Origin: Bacteroidota bacterium
Lineage (GTDB): Bacteria > Bacteroidota > Bacteroidia > Chitinophagales > Chitinophagaceae
NCBI GenBank assembly: GCA_013285595.1
Contig: JABDHF010000001.1
Location: 38,904 to 102,903 of the forward strand
Direction of reading: 5' to 3'
Length of the DNA stretch: 64,000 bases
The notes under the pieces are model-generated. The model was not told the DNA's origin, searched no databases, and saw nothing but the letters and a program-made list of their open reading frames with translations. The first letter of the stretch is position 1, and each line of letters opens with the position of its first letter. The position numbers were made by a program, and so were the translations under genes. Below, piece after piece: positions 29,030 through 38,734 of this stretch.

Positions 29030-30055
29030 ATGAAAAGTTTTGCAAGCGATAATTATGCCGGCGTACTGCCTGAAATAATGGAAGCACTGGGAAAGGCTAA
29101 TGTAGACCATGCGCGGTCTTACGGAGCAGATGAGGCAACTAAAAAAGCAGTGGCCTTATTCAGGGATGTGTTTGAGGCTGATGTGGATGTTTACTTTGTG
29201 TTTAACGGTACCGGAGCAAATGTGTTGAGCATCAGTAGCGCGACACAATCTTACAATGCCGTGCTGTGCTCAGATACTTCGCACATTTACAATGATGAAT
29301 CTTCTGCACCCGAGACATTTACGGGTTGCCGGTTTTTCCCGTTACCAGCAAACGATAAGGGAAAGCTTGATGTAGCTATTATACACGAAAGGCTGATAAG
29401 AAAGGGCGATGTGCATTATGCACAAACAGCCATGCTATCTATAACCCAGGCAACAGAATACGGCACGGTATATCAACCGGAGGAAATAAAAGCAATAGCA
29501 GAACTGACCAAAGACAACGGGCTATACCTGCATATGGATGGTTCGCGCTTCTTCAACGCCGCAGCGTCATTAAAATGCGGTTTGAAAGATATAAGCGGAA
29601 ATGCAGGGGTGGATATATTGTCGCTGGGAGGTACAAAGGCAGGGATGATGTTTGGCGAAGCTGTGGTGGTATTTAATAAAGAGCTATCAAAGCTTATTGC
29701 TTACAAGCATAAACAAACTATGCAGCTGGCTTCAAAAACGCGCTTTATTGCCGCACAGTTTGATGCAATGCTGCAGAATGAACTGTGGCGTACAACAGCT
29801 AGTCACGCCAATGCTATGGCAGAATTGCTTTGCGCATCTATCTCAAAAAACCGGAAGGTAAAAATAACCAAGCCGGTGCAGGCGAATGCCGTGTTTGCCG
29901 AGATACCCCGCGGATGGTATGAGCCGCTACAGAAACATTCTCCATTCTATGTGTGGAAAGAAAGCACACACGAAGTACGCCTGATGTGTGCGTGGGACAC
30001 TAAGGAGGAAGATATAAAGCAATTTGCGGATGCGGTAAATGCCCTGCCGAAGTAG
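29030..30055 (+). CDS. Threonine aldolase family (beta-eliminating lyase)
   Basis: FNGTGANVLS, ITQATEYGTVY, LHMDGSRFFNAAAS, LSLGGTKAGMMFGEAVV. Confidence 0.9.
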   Translation: MKSFASDNYAGVLPEIMEALGKANVDHARSYGADEATKKAVALFRDVFEADVDVYFVFNGTGANVLSISSATQSYNAVLCSDTSHIYNDESSAPETFTGCRFFPLPANDKGKLDVAIIHERLIRKGDVHYAQTAMLSITQATEYGTVYQPEEIKAIAELTKDNGLYLHMDGSRFFNAAASLKCGLKDISGNAGVDILSLGGTKAGMMFGEAVVVFNKELSKLIAYKHKQTMQLASKTRFIAAQFDAMLQNELWRTTASHANAMAELLCASISKNRKVKITKPVQANAVFAEIPRGWYEPLQKHSPFYVWKESTHEVRLMCAWDTKEEDIKQFADAVNALPK

Positions 30056-30058
30056 GCA

Positions 30059-30673
30059 TTAAGCCTCGTCAGGATTTACATCTTTAAATAATTCCGTGAG
30101 GTCTAATGAATACCCTGGAAGTACTTGCGATGTGATGACATCGCCAGCGACTTTTATTGGCGATGGCTGAAATTTATTTTCAATCAAAGTATACACAAGA
30201 AAGGTTTGGTTTTGCGGGCTTACTACCCAATACTCCTTTACCCCGGCCTCCTCATATACTTCATACTTATTTTTTAACTCTTTCACATTATTGCCGGGGC
30301 TCAGCACTTCTACAACTATGTCGGGAGCGCCAACGCAACCACGTTTATCTATTTTTGACAAATCGCAAATGACGCAGATATCCGGCTGTAAGACCGTTGT
30401 AATATCTTTATCTTCTGCCGACTTCCGTATTAGCCGAACATCAAATGGAGCTATGTAAACTTTGCAAGGTTTTCTTTTCAAAAAAACGTTCATTGACGTG
30501 TGTATATCACCGGCAATTTGCTGGTGATATGGGTTTGGTGCAGGGCTCATTTTAAATATCTTACCCTTAATCAGCTCTACGCGCTCATCAAACCGCCATT
30601 TGTAATAGTCGGCATAGGTGTATAATTTATTTAGATCCAGGTCTGCAAATTCCATCTTCGCCATTTTTACCAA
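30059..30673 (-). CDS. Uma2 family (DUF820) putative endonuclease
   Basis: ELIKGKIFKMSPAPNPYHQQIAGDIH, TTVLQPDICVICDLSKIDKRGCVGAPDIVVEVLSPGN, YEEAGVKEYWVV. Confidence 0.88.
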   Translation of the reverse strand: MVKMAKMEFADLDLNKLYTYADYYKWRFDERVELIKGKIFKMSPAPNPYHQQIAGDIHTSMNVFLKRKPCKVYIAPFDVRLIRKSAEDKDITTVLQPDICVICDLSKIDKRGCVGAPDIVVEVLSPGNNVKELKNKYEVYEEAGVKEYWVVSPQNQTFLVYTLIENKFQPSPIKVAGDVITSQVLPGYSLDLTELFKDVNPDEA

Positions 30674-30838
30674 AAATACGCAATATCACACAGCTATTTT
30701 GCCGGTTGTGTTGTGTTTTCAATTGTTTTAGGCTTTTGCAACAACTGCTTTATCAGCCCGTAGCATACTGGCAGTACCATTATGATCACAAATATTATTA
30801 CCACAAGCCTTGCCTTTGACTTTTGTGAAAGTTGCACT

Positions 30839-32167
30839 TTATTTTGAGTTTTGATTTAGTAAATTAATTACACCTTCTTTCTGCAATATACGGTACCCTA
30901 TGCGGTCATTTGAAATGCCACTCTTTAGCTCGTAAGTAAACCGGTAGTTGCCGTTTTCTGCCATTTGGGTAACAAAATAAGAGAAAATTATTTTGCTGTT
31001 TGTGCTGAATTGCTGGGCCACTTCATACAAGTGTGTTGACAATATCATCAGGTGGTTAGGGTGGTGCAGCAGCCCTTCTATTACCGCTTTGGTACACTCG
31101 TACGCATCGTGTACGTTAGTACCTTTGAATAGCTCATCCATTAGTACAAGATGCGGCTCATGCTGCAACAGCTTTTCAGCAGTTTGCTTCATTCGCTGCA
31201 CTTCGGCAAAGAAGTAACTTTCGCCGCGGAGTATGTTGTCTTCCACTTGCATATTGGTGATGATACCTTGCAGAAAACTAGTACGCAATGCGGCTGCAGG
31301 TACACCCATGCCAAGATGCGCCAGTAATGCACCTACACCCAGCGAGCGCATGAATGTCGTTTTGCCAGACATATTGGCGCCGGTGAGCAGCAGAAAATTC
31401 TGGTTATTGCTGAACGAGATGTCGTAGGAAACCGGTTGTTCGAGCAACGGGTGTTTAAGGCCCTTTGCTTCAAAGCATACGGGTATTTCAGGAAGCAGCT
31501 CCGGGAAGATCCATTTGTTTTCGATGGTTGCTTTTGCCATAGCATGCCACGCATCCAGTTTTGCATAGCTGCTTATGAGCCGGTACACCATATTTTTCAT
31601 CTCGCGGCGCACGCGATGATTGAGCAAAAGCAGATCGTTGTACTTCGTATGCTTTGTTATCTCTAGTACTTCGGGCGTAAGGCGGTGCGCCAGCCCTTCT
31701 TTTATTGCATCAAGTTCTCTTTTTAGCGGTGCGGGTACTCCGGCAACTGATGCTGTCTCTGCTAATTGTGTACAGCCTTTTAAAAAATCAGATAAGTGAG
31801 ATAAGGAGAATTGTGTGAAAAAATATTCCTGCTTATTTAAAAGTTTTTGAAAGAAAGAACTAAGTAATAAGGTAACCCCTGTAGGTGGGGTGGAGATGCT
31901 ATCGGCAGACTCAAAGAACTTATCGAGCATTACTAATGTGCCGTTTGAAATTATGGTTGGCCACAGTTCTAAATGGGCAGACCAGAATTTTATAGTGTCT
32001 TGTTGTTCTTTGAGTTTTTCGAATGTGCCAGGTGGATTCTGGATATGCCTGCGTAGTGTGTCTTTGCCGGCATGGGTAATAGCGTGATCTATCAATGCGT
32101 ATACGCCACCGCTGCCATCGGATGGGAAAATAGAGAGATCACGGAGTGTGGTTTTGTCGTTTTGCAT
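30839..32167 (-). CDS. MutS-like ATPase
   Basis: LLTGANMSGKTTFMRSLG Walker A, LVLMDELFKGTNVHDAYECTKAVIEGL; 442 aa with no visible mismatch-binding domain. Confidence 0.85.
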   Translation of the reverse strand: MQNDKTTLRDLSIFPSDGSGGVYALIDHAITHAGKDTLRRHIQNPPGTFEKLKEQQDTIKFWSAHLELWPTIISNGTLVMLDKFFESADSISTPPTGVTLLLSSFFQKLLNKQEYFFTQFSLSHLSDFLKGCTQLAETASVAGVPAPLKRELDAIKEGLAHRLTPEVLEITKHTKYNDLLLLNHRVRREMKNMVYRLISSYAKLDAWHAMAKATIENKWIFPELLPEIPVCFEAKGLKHPLLEQPVSYDISFSNNQNFLLLTGANMSGKTTFMRSLGVGALLAHLGMGVPAAALRTSFLQGIITNMQVEDNILRGESYFFAEVQRMKQTAEKLLQHEPHLVLMDELFKGTNVHDAYECTKAVIEGLLHHPNHLMILSTHLYEVAQQFSTNSKIIFSYFVTQMAENGNYRFTYELKSGISNDRIGYRILQKEGVINLLNQNSK

Positions 32168-32206
32168 TGAGTATATACTTAAGTGCTGCTATATAGTACG
32201 ACGCAA

Positions 32207-32233
32207 GTAGAGACGGATGCATTGCGTCTCTAC
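32207..32233. repeat. REP palindrome distal to the RAYT gene
   Basis: GTAGAGACGgATGCATTGCGTCTCTAC, near-match to the array consensus. Confidence 0.85.
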
Positions 32234-32245
32234 GTTACGACGGGC

Positions 32246-32839
32246 CTACCCGGAGTAGAATTTGTCTTGCTGCCAGTTAGCGGGGTTATTTAAAATATAT
32301 TGTTGGATATGCAGATAAGCCTCTTGGTTTCGAATGATATGATCATGATATCGCTCTTGCCAGCAGAAATGACCTATTAATCTTCTTGTGATCTTACTCA
32401 CTGAAGATTTAAAGCCCCTAACAATAGCACCGAGGTTTTTAGACTGTGGACCAAACTTGTTAGTAGCCTCACCTTCGTTTAATAGATAAGCAGAAAGCTT
32501 AGCTCCAGCAGCTAGTGACAGCAATTTATGTCCATCATTGAAATTGTTTAGATTAAACTCATTTTCGCCAATAGAAATGATTGCATGAAAATGATTAGGC
32601 ATTACCACAAATTCATCTAATGAGATGTTCATATCCGGTCGAATATCCGGAGTTTGCAGCCATTCGCTCTGAACAATAACGCCAATATCATTTAAAATCA
32701 TTTCGCCATTTTGTATTTCGCCGAAAAAATGTTCTTTATTATTTGTGCAAATAGTAATAAAATAGAGTGCCTCGGAATTGTAATTCCAGGTTTTTACTCT
32801 TGTCGTTTCCACTCTATATTTATTGTTGAACAATGTCAT
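32246..32839 (-). mobile_element. REP-associated tyrosine transposase (RAYT; Y1/HUH family) CDS
   Basis: ALYFITICTNNKEHFFGEI, VVMPNHFHAIISI (HxH), WQERYHDHIIRNQEAYLHIQQYILNNPANW; ORF track start (32872) lies inside a REP, so MTLFNNKYRVE start preferred. Confidence 0.92.
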
Positions 32840-32855
32840 TTCATGTCCATGTTTT

Positions 32856-33149
32856 GTAGAGACGCAATGCATTGCGTCTCTACATTATGTTATTGTTTGC
32901 CGCTGTTACTTTTATCCATGTTGCGCAAGCCGCAATGCATTGCGGCTACCACGTTATTGTTTGCCCCTGTTACTTTTTACCCGTGTTGCGCAAGACGCAA
33001 TGCATTGCGGCTCTACCACGTTATTGTTTGCCCCTGTTACTTTTTACCCGTGTTGCGCAAGACGCAATGCACTGCGGCTCTACCACGTTATTGTTTGCCG
33101 CTGTTACTTTTACCCGTGTTGCGCAAGACGCAACGCATTGCGTCTCTAC
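32856..33149. repeat. Array of five REP palindromes at ~66-bp period
   Basis: Centres ~32869.5, 32937.5, 33002.5, 33069.5, 33135.5; first copy is a perfect 28-bp palindrome GTAGAGACGCAATGCATTGCGTCTCTAC; inter-palindrome sequence acgttattgtttgcccctgttactttttacccgtgttgcgcaa is conserved. Confidence 0.95.
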
Positions 33150-33156
33150 GTAAGGG

Positions 33157-34485
33157 TTACCTGTCAAATTTCAAACGCTGACCACGAACCGCGTCATTTA
33201 CTATCCCGTTCTCGTAGGCTATTTCGCCGTTTATAAAGGTGTACTGGACCGATGCCATGAATGTATGCCCATCGAATGGCGACCAGCCGCATTTATAGAG
33301 AATGTTCTGTTTGGCAACGGCTGTTGTATTGTTCATGTTAATCAATACGAGGTCGGCGCAATAGCCTTCTCTTATGTAGCCCCGGTTTGCCAGCTGGAAA
33401 CATTGAGCTGGCGCATGGCTCATTTTTTCCACTACTTTTTCTATGGTGATCTTTCCTTCTTTTACGTATTGCAGCATCAGCAATAAGGAATGTTGTACGA
33501 GTGGTACGCCCGATGGCGCCTGCTGGTAGGGCTGTTGTTTTTCTTCCCAAGTGTGGGGTGCGTGGTCGGTTGCTATTATGTCAAGGCGATCATCGAGCAG
33601 CGCTTCCCATAAAGCCTTTTTGTTTTCGGGGCCTTTGATGGCTGGGTTGCACTTTATGAGGTTGCCGTATTGTGCATAATCATCGGCTGTGAAATGTAGG
33701 TGATGCACACACACTTCTGATGTGATGCGCTTTTCCGTTAACGGTAGCATATTGCTGAAAAGCTGTAGTTCTTTTGCCGTAGATATATGCAGTATGTGCA
33801 GGCGGCTATTGTACTTCATAGCGAGCTGAACGGCTGCGAATGAGCTTGCAAAACAAGCTTCTGCATTGCGAATGAGCGGATGGTAAGATGCATTGTCCGC
33901 ATCGGCATATTTAGCTTTGTTGGCTTTTATGATGTTCTCATCTTCGCAGTGAGTGGCTATTAGTAACTCCGACTCTGAAAATATTTTATTGAGGGTGATG
34001 TAATTATCTACCAGCATATCGCCGGTGCTGGAACCCATAAATATCTTTACTCCGCTCACATCTTTTTTCCTGTCGTTGGTGCGCAGCACTTCGTCTGTGT
34101 TGTTGTTTGCTACGCCCATAAAGAAGGAGTAGTTGGCAACGGATGTAGCCGCACCGATGGCGTATTTCTGTTCCAGTAATTCATGGGTGAGTGCAGGTGG
34201 GTTGGTATTGGGCATTTCCATAAATGAGGTAGTACCTCCCGCTACTGCTGCGCGTGCCTCTGTGGCTATAGTTGCTTTACTTGTGAGGCCCGGCTCCCTG
34301 AAGTGTACCTGGTCATCGATAACACCGGGCAGCAGATGCAGGCCTTCGCCATTAATTTCGCGGGCGCCGGTTGCGGAAATATTGCCGTCGATCTTATCAA
34401 TAAAGCCATCCTTTATCAATACATCTTTTACCTGGCTCTTGCCTTCGTTAACAACGGTAACGTTCTTTATTAGTGTGGAAAACAT
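33157..34485 (-). CDS. pyrC: Dihydroorotase
   Basis: LLPGVIDDQVHFREPGLTSKATIATEARAAVAGGTTSFMEMPNTNPP, ATHCEDE, LHILHISTAKE, IATDHAPH. Confidence 0.9.
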   Translation of the reverse strand: MFSTLIKNVTVVNEGKSQVKDVLIKDGFIDKIDGNISATGAREINGEGLHLLPGVIDDQVHFREPGLTSKATIATEARAAVAGGTTSFMEMPNTNPPALTHELLEQKYAIGAATSVANYSFFMGVANNNTDEVLRTNDRKKDVSGVKIFMGSSTGDMLVDNYITLNKIFSESELLIATHCEDENIIKANKAKYADADNASYHPLIRNAEACFASSFAAVQLAMKYNSRLHILHISTAKELQLFSNMLPLTEKRITSEVCVHHLHFTADDYAQYGNLIKCNPAIKGPENKKALWEALLDDRLDIIATDHAPHTWEEKQQPYQQAPSGVPLVQHSLLLMLQYVKEGKITIEKVVEKMSHAPAQCFQLANRGYIREGYCADLVLINMNNTTAVAKQNILYKCGWSPFDGHTFMASVQYTFINGEIAYENGIVNDAVRGQRLKFDR

Positions 34486-34574
34486 ATGTATATATAGTTC
34501 TGTGCAACAAGTTAATCTTTTGTTACTTTGCAAATCTACCATAAGGATAATTACTTATCCTAAAAACTTAGGCT

Positions 34575-36329
34575 ATGCTCAGAAAAGTTTGCATATTTTC
34601 TTCCTTTATTTTTTATGTAAGTGCCAGTTTTGCTCAAACAACCTTTTTGCCCATAGGCTCTGAGGACAACCAGGTGCTGGACAGGATGGAGACAAGACGA
34701 GGCAGGCTGTGCGATAGCCAGGCGATGGGCGACAAGCCGGAATCGAGGAGGAATGCAGTGCATTTTCTGGAATCTTTAAAACCGGCGGCGGGTGTATCTG
34801 TAACGGGAGCAAGCAGCATTGACCTGTATAACATGGAGCAGATGATCTCTGAAAACGGGGAATGGGCGCAAAATGAAGATGGAGCTATCAATTCAAAACA
34901 TCCGTGGTTCAATACTTTTTATACCAAGCAATACGACCTGGCGCATGTAAAAACCAAGGATTTCTTCGTGGTGGTAAATCCTGTATTCAGTGGGGTGGTG
35001 ATGCAGCAGCACAATAATCCTGCGCAGCCGTCCTATATATCGAACACACTTTATACTAATAGCCAGGGAGCGGAGATAAGGGGATGGATATCTAAGAAGG
35101 TAGGGTTCTATACTTCTATAACCGATAACCAGGAGAAATTTCCTTATTACGTATATAACCTGGCATCTAATCCTAAGCGACAGGCTGTGCCGGGGGCAGA
35201 TTATTTTTTACAACCGGGTTCACCAAACGGGCGCTACGACTACATGCAGGCCAGCGGCTATATAAATTTTGATGCGGTAAAAGATCATATCAATGTATCT
35301 TTTGGCAATGGCAAACACTTTATAGGAGATGGTATCAGCAGTCTTTTCCTCACAGACTATTCTTCTAATATGCCCTTCCTGCAATTGCAAACAAGGATAT
35401 GGAAGATCAACTATGAATGCCTGTACCTGGAGCTGACACCGCAGTATGATAAAAGCCAGGGCGATGCGCTGGTGGCGCATAAATTCTCGACTATACACTA
35501 CCTGACCTGGAACACCTTTAAATGGCTGAACCTCGGCTTTTTTGAAGCAGAAGTATTTGACAGGCCAAATGTGTATGAAATATCTTACCTGAACCCCATT
35601 ATTTTTTCTACTGCAGTGAACCGGTTTAACGGTGAAGGTGATAAGTCTATTCTGGGGATGAGTGGTAAGGCTATAATTGCCAAACATGTGCAGCTTTATG
35701 GCCAGCTGATGTTCAATGAATTCAGGGCGAAGGAACTTTTTGGCGGGAAGGGCTGGTATGGCAATAAATGGGGCATACAGGCCGGTGCAAAATACTTTGA
35801 TGCATTTGGCGTTAGAAACCTGGATCTGCAAGCTGAGCTGGATGCGGTGCGACCTTATACATACACTGCAAAAGATACGCTGGCAAACTATACCAATTAC
35901 AACCAACCGCTTGCAGACCCGCTTGGATCTGGGTTTATACGCACCGTTGGCGTTATTAAATATCAGCCGGCGAAAAATGTATATGTTACCCTGAAAGGAA
36001 CTTATTATATACAAGGTGTAGACAGTGGGAGCGCTAACCTGGGCAACAATATTTTTAACCCGTACCGTACCGCGCAGGAGCAATATGGTGTATCTATGAT
36101 CAATGGGCCAAAAAACCATTGTGCGATTATTAGCCTGAACCTTTCTTACCAGCTGCGCCGGAATATATTTTTGGACCTGGGTGGTAGTTACCGCAAGTAC
36201 GATGCAAGTGCAACAGTGGCGCAGCCCGAATCGTCTACAACAGGGCCTGTGTCCGGCCCGCTTACGTCGAGCTATGTATATTTCGGGGTAAGGATCAATG
36301 CCATCAGGAGGCAGTATGATTTCTTTTAA
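34575..36329 (+). CDS. Outer-membrane protein, possibly Wzi-like capsule assembly family
   Basis: Signal peptide; alternating beta-barrel-like sequence; INVSFGNGKHFIGDGISSLFLTDYSSNMPFLQL. Confidence 0.65.
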   Translation: MLRKVCIFSSFIFYVSASFAQTTFLPIGSEDNQVLDRMETRRGRLCDSQAMGDKPESRRNAVHFLESLKPAAGVSVTGASSIDLYNMEQMISENGEWAQNEDGAINSKHPWFNTFYTKQYDLAHVKTKDFFVVVNPVFSGVVMQQHNNPAQPSYISNTLYTNSQGAEIRGWISKKVGFYTSITDNQEKFPYYVYNLASNPKRQAVPGADYFLQPGSPNGRYDYMQASGYINFDAVKDHINVSFGNGKHFIGDGISSLFLTDYSSNMPFLQLQTRIWKINYECLYLELTPQYDKSQGDALVAHKFSTIHYLTWNTFKWLNLGFFEAEVFDRPNVYEISYLNPIIFSTAVNRFNGEGDKSILGMSGKAIIAKHVQLYGQLMFNEFRAKELFGGKGWYGNKWGIQAGAKYFDAFGVRNLDLQAELDAVRPYTYTAKDTLANYTNYNQPLADPLGSGFIRTVGVIKYQPAKNVYVTLKGTYYIQGVDSGSANLGNNIFNPYRTAQEQYGVSMINGPKNHCAIISLNLSYQLRRNIFLDLGGSYRKYDASATVAQPESSTTGPVSGPLTSSYVYFGVRINAIRRQYDFF

Positions 36330-36355
36330 ACGAAGATTTTATTATTTTTATTCTT

Positions 36356-36490
36356 ATGAAATACAGATTACTTAAAATTGCGGCACTGATAGTGCTATTA
36401 GCCCACCTGGCCAGCTGTTTTAGCCCCACAACAACGAGCAGGAGATACTATGGCCATGGCAAATACCGGCATGGAGGCAGATATTGGTAA
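36356..36490 (+). CDS. 44-aa putative small lipoprotein
   Basis: MKYRLLKIAALIVLLAHLASCFSPTTTSRRYYGHGKYRHGGRYW*; LASC lipobox; shorter than ORF track cutoff. Confidence 0.6.
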   Translation: MKYRLLKIAALIVLLAHLASCFSPTTTSRRYYGHGKYRHGGRYW

Positions 36491-36585
36491 GCCCAATAAA
36501 CAGGTATTTTACCAGTATTTGAAAGGTTGCTATCTTCGCGCTCCGGTTATTGAATAAATAGCCGCTTACTTCTTAATCTGCTCTT

Positions 36586-38100
36586 ATGGACCGCACGATA
36601 AAATCTGCATTAATTTCCGTTTTTTATAAAGATGGGCTGGAGCCTATAGTACGCAAACTGCATGAGCTGGGTGTAACCATCTACTCTACGGGCGGCACGC
36701 AAACTTTTATAGAGCAGGCAGGCATACCCTGCACATCGGTGGAGAGCGTAACGGGCTACCCTTCTATACTCGGCGGACGTGTAAAAACTTTGCACCCGAA
36801 AGTTTTCGGTGGTATACTGGCGAGACGAGATTTTGCTGATGATGAGCAACATGTGAAGGAATACGAGATTCCTTTGTTCGACCTGGTTATCGTGGACCTA
36901 TACCCGTTTGAAGAAACGGTGAAACAAACAACTGATGAAAAGACGATCATTGAAAAGATAGATATAGGTGGGGTATCGTTGATACGTGCTGCTGGTAAAA
37001 ACTTTAAAGATGTATGTATCGTAGCATCCCGGGAGCAATATAGTAGCCTGCTGGAATTGCTGAATAAAGCAAATGGCGTTACCACCATACATGAGCGCAG
37101 ACGCTTTGCCGCTGAAGCTTTTGCAGAATGCGCCCATTATGATGTAGCCATTGCCGATTATTTTAACCAGTTTGAAAATCAGAAACACTTCCAGTGGTCT
37201 TCGGGCAACAAACAATCGCTGCGTTATGGGGAGAACCCGCATCAGGATGCGTCGTTTTATGGTGATCTTAATGGACTTTTTGAAAAGCTGAATGGCAAGG
37301 AACTTTCTTATAATAACCTGGTGGACATAGATGCTGCATGCCAGATCATATCTGAGTTTGCCAACCCGGCTTTTGCGGTCATCAAGCATACTAATGTCTG
37401 CGGGATAGCCGTGCGGGATAACGTAATACATGCATGGGAAGCTGCACTTGCCGGCGACCCGGAAAGTGCATTTGGCGGTGTTTTGATCACCAATCAAATC
37501 ATCAATGCGGATGTTGCAAAGAAAATAAATGAGCTGTTCTTTGAGATACTGATAGCGCCTGAATTTGAAGAAGGAGCGCTGGAAATATTAAAGGGCAAGA
37601 AGAACCGCATATTACTGGAGCAGCGGAAGTCGTTCTACCCAGTAAAAGAATATAAGCGCATACTTAATGGTGTATTGGTGCAGGATGCAGACACTAAGAA
37701 CTTTGCAGAATGGAACGAAGCCGGCGCACGTAGCAGCAGCGAACAGGAAAAAGAAGACCTCTTGTTTGCCAATATTGTTTGCAAACACCTGAAATCAAAT
37801 GCCATAGCCTTGGTGAAAGATAAACAGCTAATAGGCAAGGGTTGCGGGCAAACAAGCCGCATAGATGCACTGCGCAGCGCTATAGAAAAGGCCAAACAAT
37901 TTGGTTTTACACTTAAGGACGCTGTTATGGCATCAGATGCGTTTTTCCCGTTTAATGATTGTGTGAGTGTGGCGCACGATGCGGGTATTACTGCGGTGAT
38001 ACAGCCGGGAGGGTCTGTGCGCGATAACGACAGCATACAGTTTTGTAAGGAGCACGATATGGCGATGGTGATGACTGGACTGAGGCATTTCAGGCATTAG
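36586..38100 (+). CDS. purH: Bifunctional AICAR transformylase/IMP cyclohydrolase
   Basis: STGGTQTFIEQAGI, GGRVKTLHPKVFGGILARR, KQSLRYGENPHQDASFY, VIKHTNVCG, ASDAFFPFNDCV, IQPGGSVRD. Confidence 0.97.
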   Translation: MDRTIKSALISVFYKDGLEPIVRKLHELGVTIYSTGGTQTFIEQAGIPCTSVESVTGYPSILGGRVKTLHPKVFGGILARRDFADDEQHVKEYEIPLFDLVIVDLYPFEETVKQTTDEKTIIEKIDIGGVSLIRAAGKNFKDVCIVASREQYSSLLELLNKANGVTTIHERRRFAAEAFAECAHYDVAIADYFNQFENQKHFQWSSGNKQSLRYGENPHQDASFYGDLNGLFEKLNGKELSYNNLVDIDAACQIISEFANPAFAVIKHTNVCGIAVRDNVIHAWEAALAGDPESAFGGVLITNQIINADVAKKINELFFEILIAPEFEEGALEILKGKKNRILLEQRKSFYPVKEYKRILNGVLVQDADTKNFAEWNEAGARSSSEQEKEDLLFANIVCKHLKSNAIALVKDKQLIGKGCGQTSRIDALRSAIEKAKQFGFTLKDAVMASDAFFPFNDCVSVAHDAGITAVIQPGGSVRDNDSIQFCKEHDMAMVMTGLRHFRH

Positions 38101-38135
38101 TCACCCCAAACCCCTAAAGGGGCTTCTCCTTGTTG
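38100..38135. repeat. CCCCAAACCCCTAAAGGGGCTTCTCC dispersed element at the purH 3' end
   Basis: Family members at 43415-43452, 54828-54858 and 54938-54975. Confidence 0.75.
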
Positions 38136-38173
38136 CTTAGAAGAATAGTTTGTAAATATGCATCGCGGAGTTT

Positions 38174-38722
38174 TTAGCTTTTCATTCTCCACTCGGTCTT
38201 TAGTATACCGGTGATCACGGTGTCTTCTACCTGGCCATGCCTCAGGCAGCACTGGCGGACTACGCCTTCTATCTTAGCACCCAGGCGTGTGGCTACTTTT
38301 GCGCTGCGGTGGTTTGCCGGTACAAAGTGTATCTCTATTTTATTGAGGCCTATTTTTTCAAACAGGAAATCTACGAATCTTGTGAGGCAGGTGTTCATAA
38401 TGCCTTTGCCCTCCCACTCTTCGCTTATCCAGTAGCCGAGCTGGGCTCTTTTAGTGGCTTGCTCCCAGTGATGCATGCCTATACCGCCTATTATTTTGTC
38501 GTTGTAAAAGATACCCAGCGCTAACGCTTCCTGTGTATGCAACTGGTGAAGCGACATCTGTATGAACTGCAGGGAATGTTCTGGTTTGGTGGTCTTGCCA
38601 ATCCAGTCGAGCCAGGGGAACAGGTGTACACGGGAGCTGTTCACGGCATTGAACAATTCCTGTGCATCATCGACCTGGTAAGACCGCAGCAGGATATTTT
38701 CGTTGATGATTATTGATACCAA
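38174..38722 (-). CDS. GNAT N-acetyltransferase (RimJ/RimL-like)
   Basis: LGYWISEEWEGKGIMNTCLTRFVDFLFEKIGLNKIEIHFVPANHRSAKVATRLGAKIEG. Confidence 0.9.
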   Translation of the reverse strand: MVSIIINENILLRSYQVDDAQELFNAVNSSRVHLFPWLDWIGKTTKPEHSLQFIQMSLHQLHTQEALALGIFYNDKIIGGIGMHHWEQATKRAQLGYWISEEWEGKGIMNTCLTRFVDFLFEKIGLNKIEIHFVPANHRSAKVATRLGAKIEGVVRQCCLRHGQVEDTVITGILKTEWRMKS

Positions 38723-38734
38723 ACCTGGGTCGTT

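Noticed and set aside
30504-30530. 27-nt inverted repeat ATATCACCGGCAA/TTGCTGGTGATAT
   Set aside because: Falls inside the conserved Uma2 motif YHQQIAGDIH and has one mismatch; likely coding coincidence.
32856-33149. Regularly spaced palindromic repeats considered as a CRISPR array
   Set aside because: The spacer segments are near-identical to each other and there are no cas genes; an adjacent RAYT explains it as a REP array.
32711-33236. Overlapping plus-strand ORFs of 93-156 aa
   Set aside because: Low-complexity translations (LRKTQCIAALPRYCLPLLL repeats) created by the REP array.
35220-36119. 299-aa minus-strand ORF
   Set aside because: Antisense to the signal-peptide-bearing OM protein gene; Cys/Ile/Tyr-rich noise.
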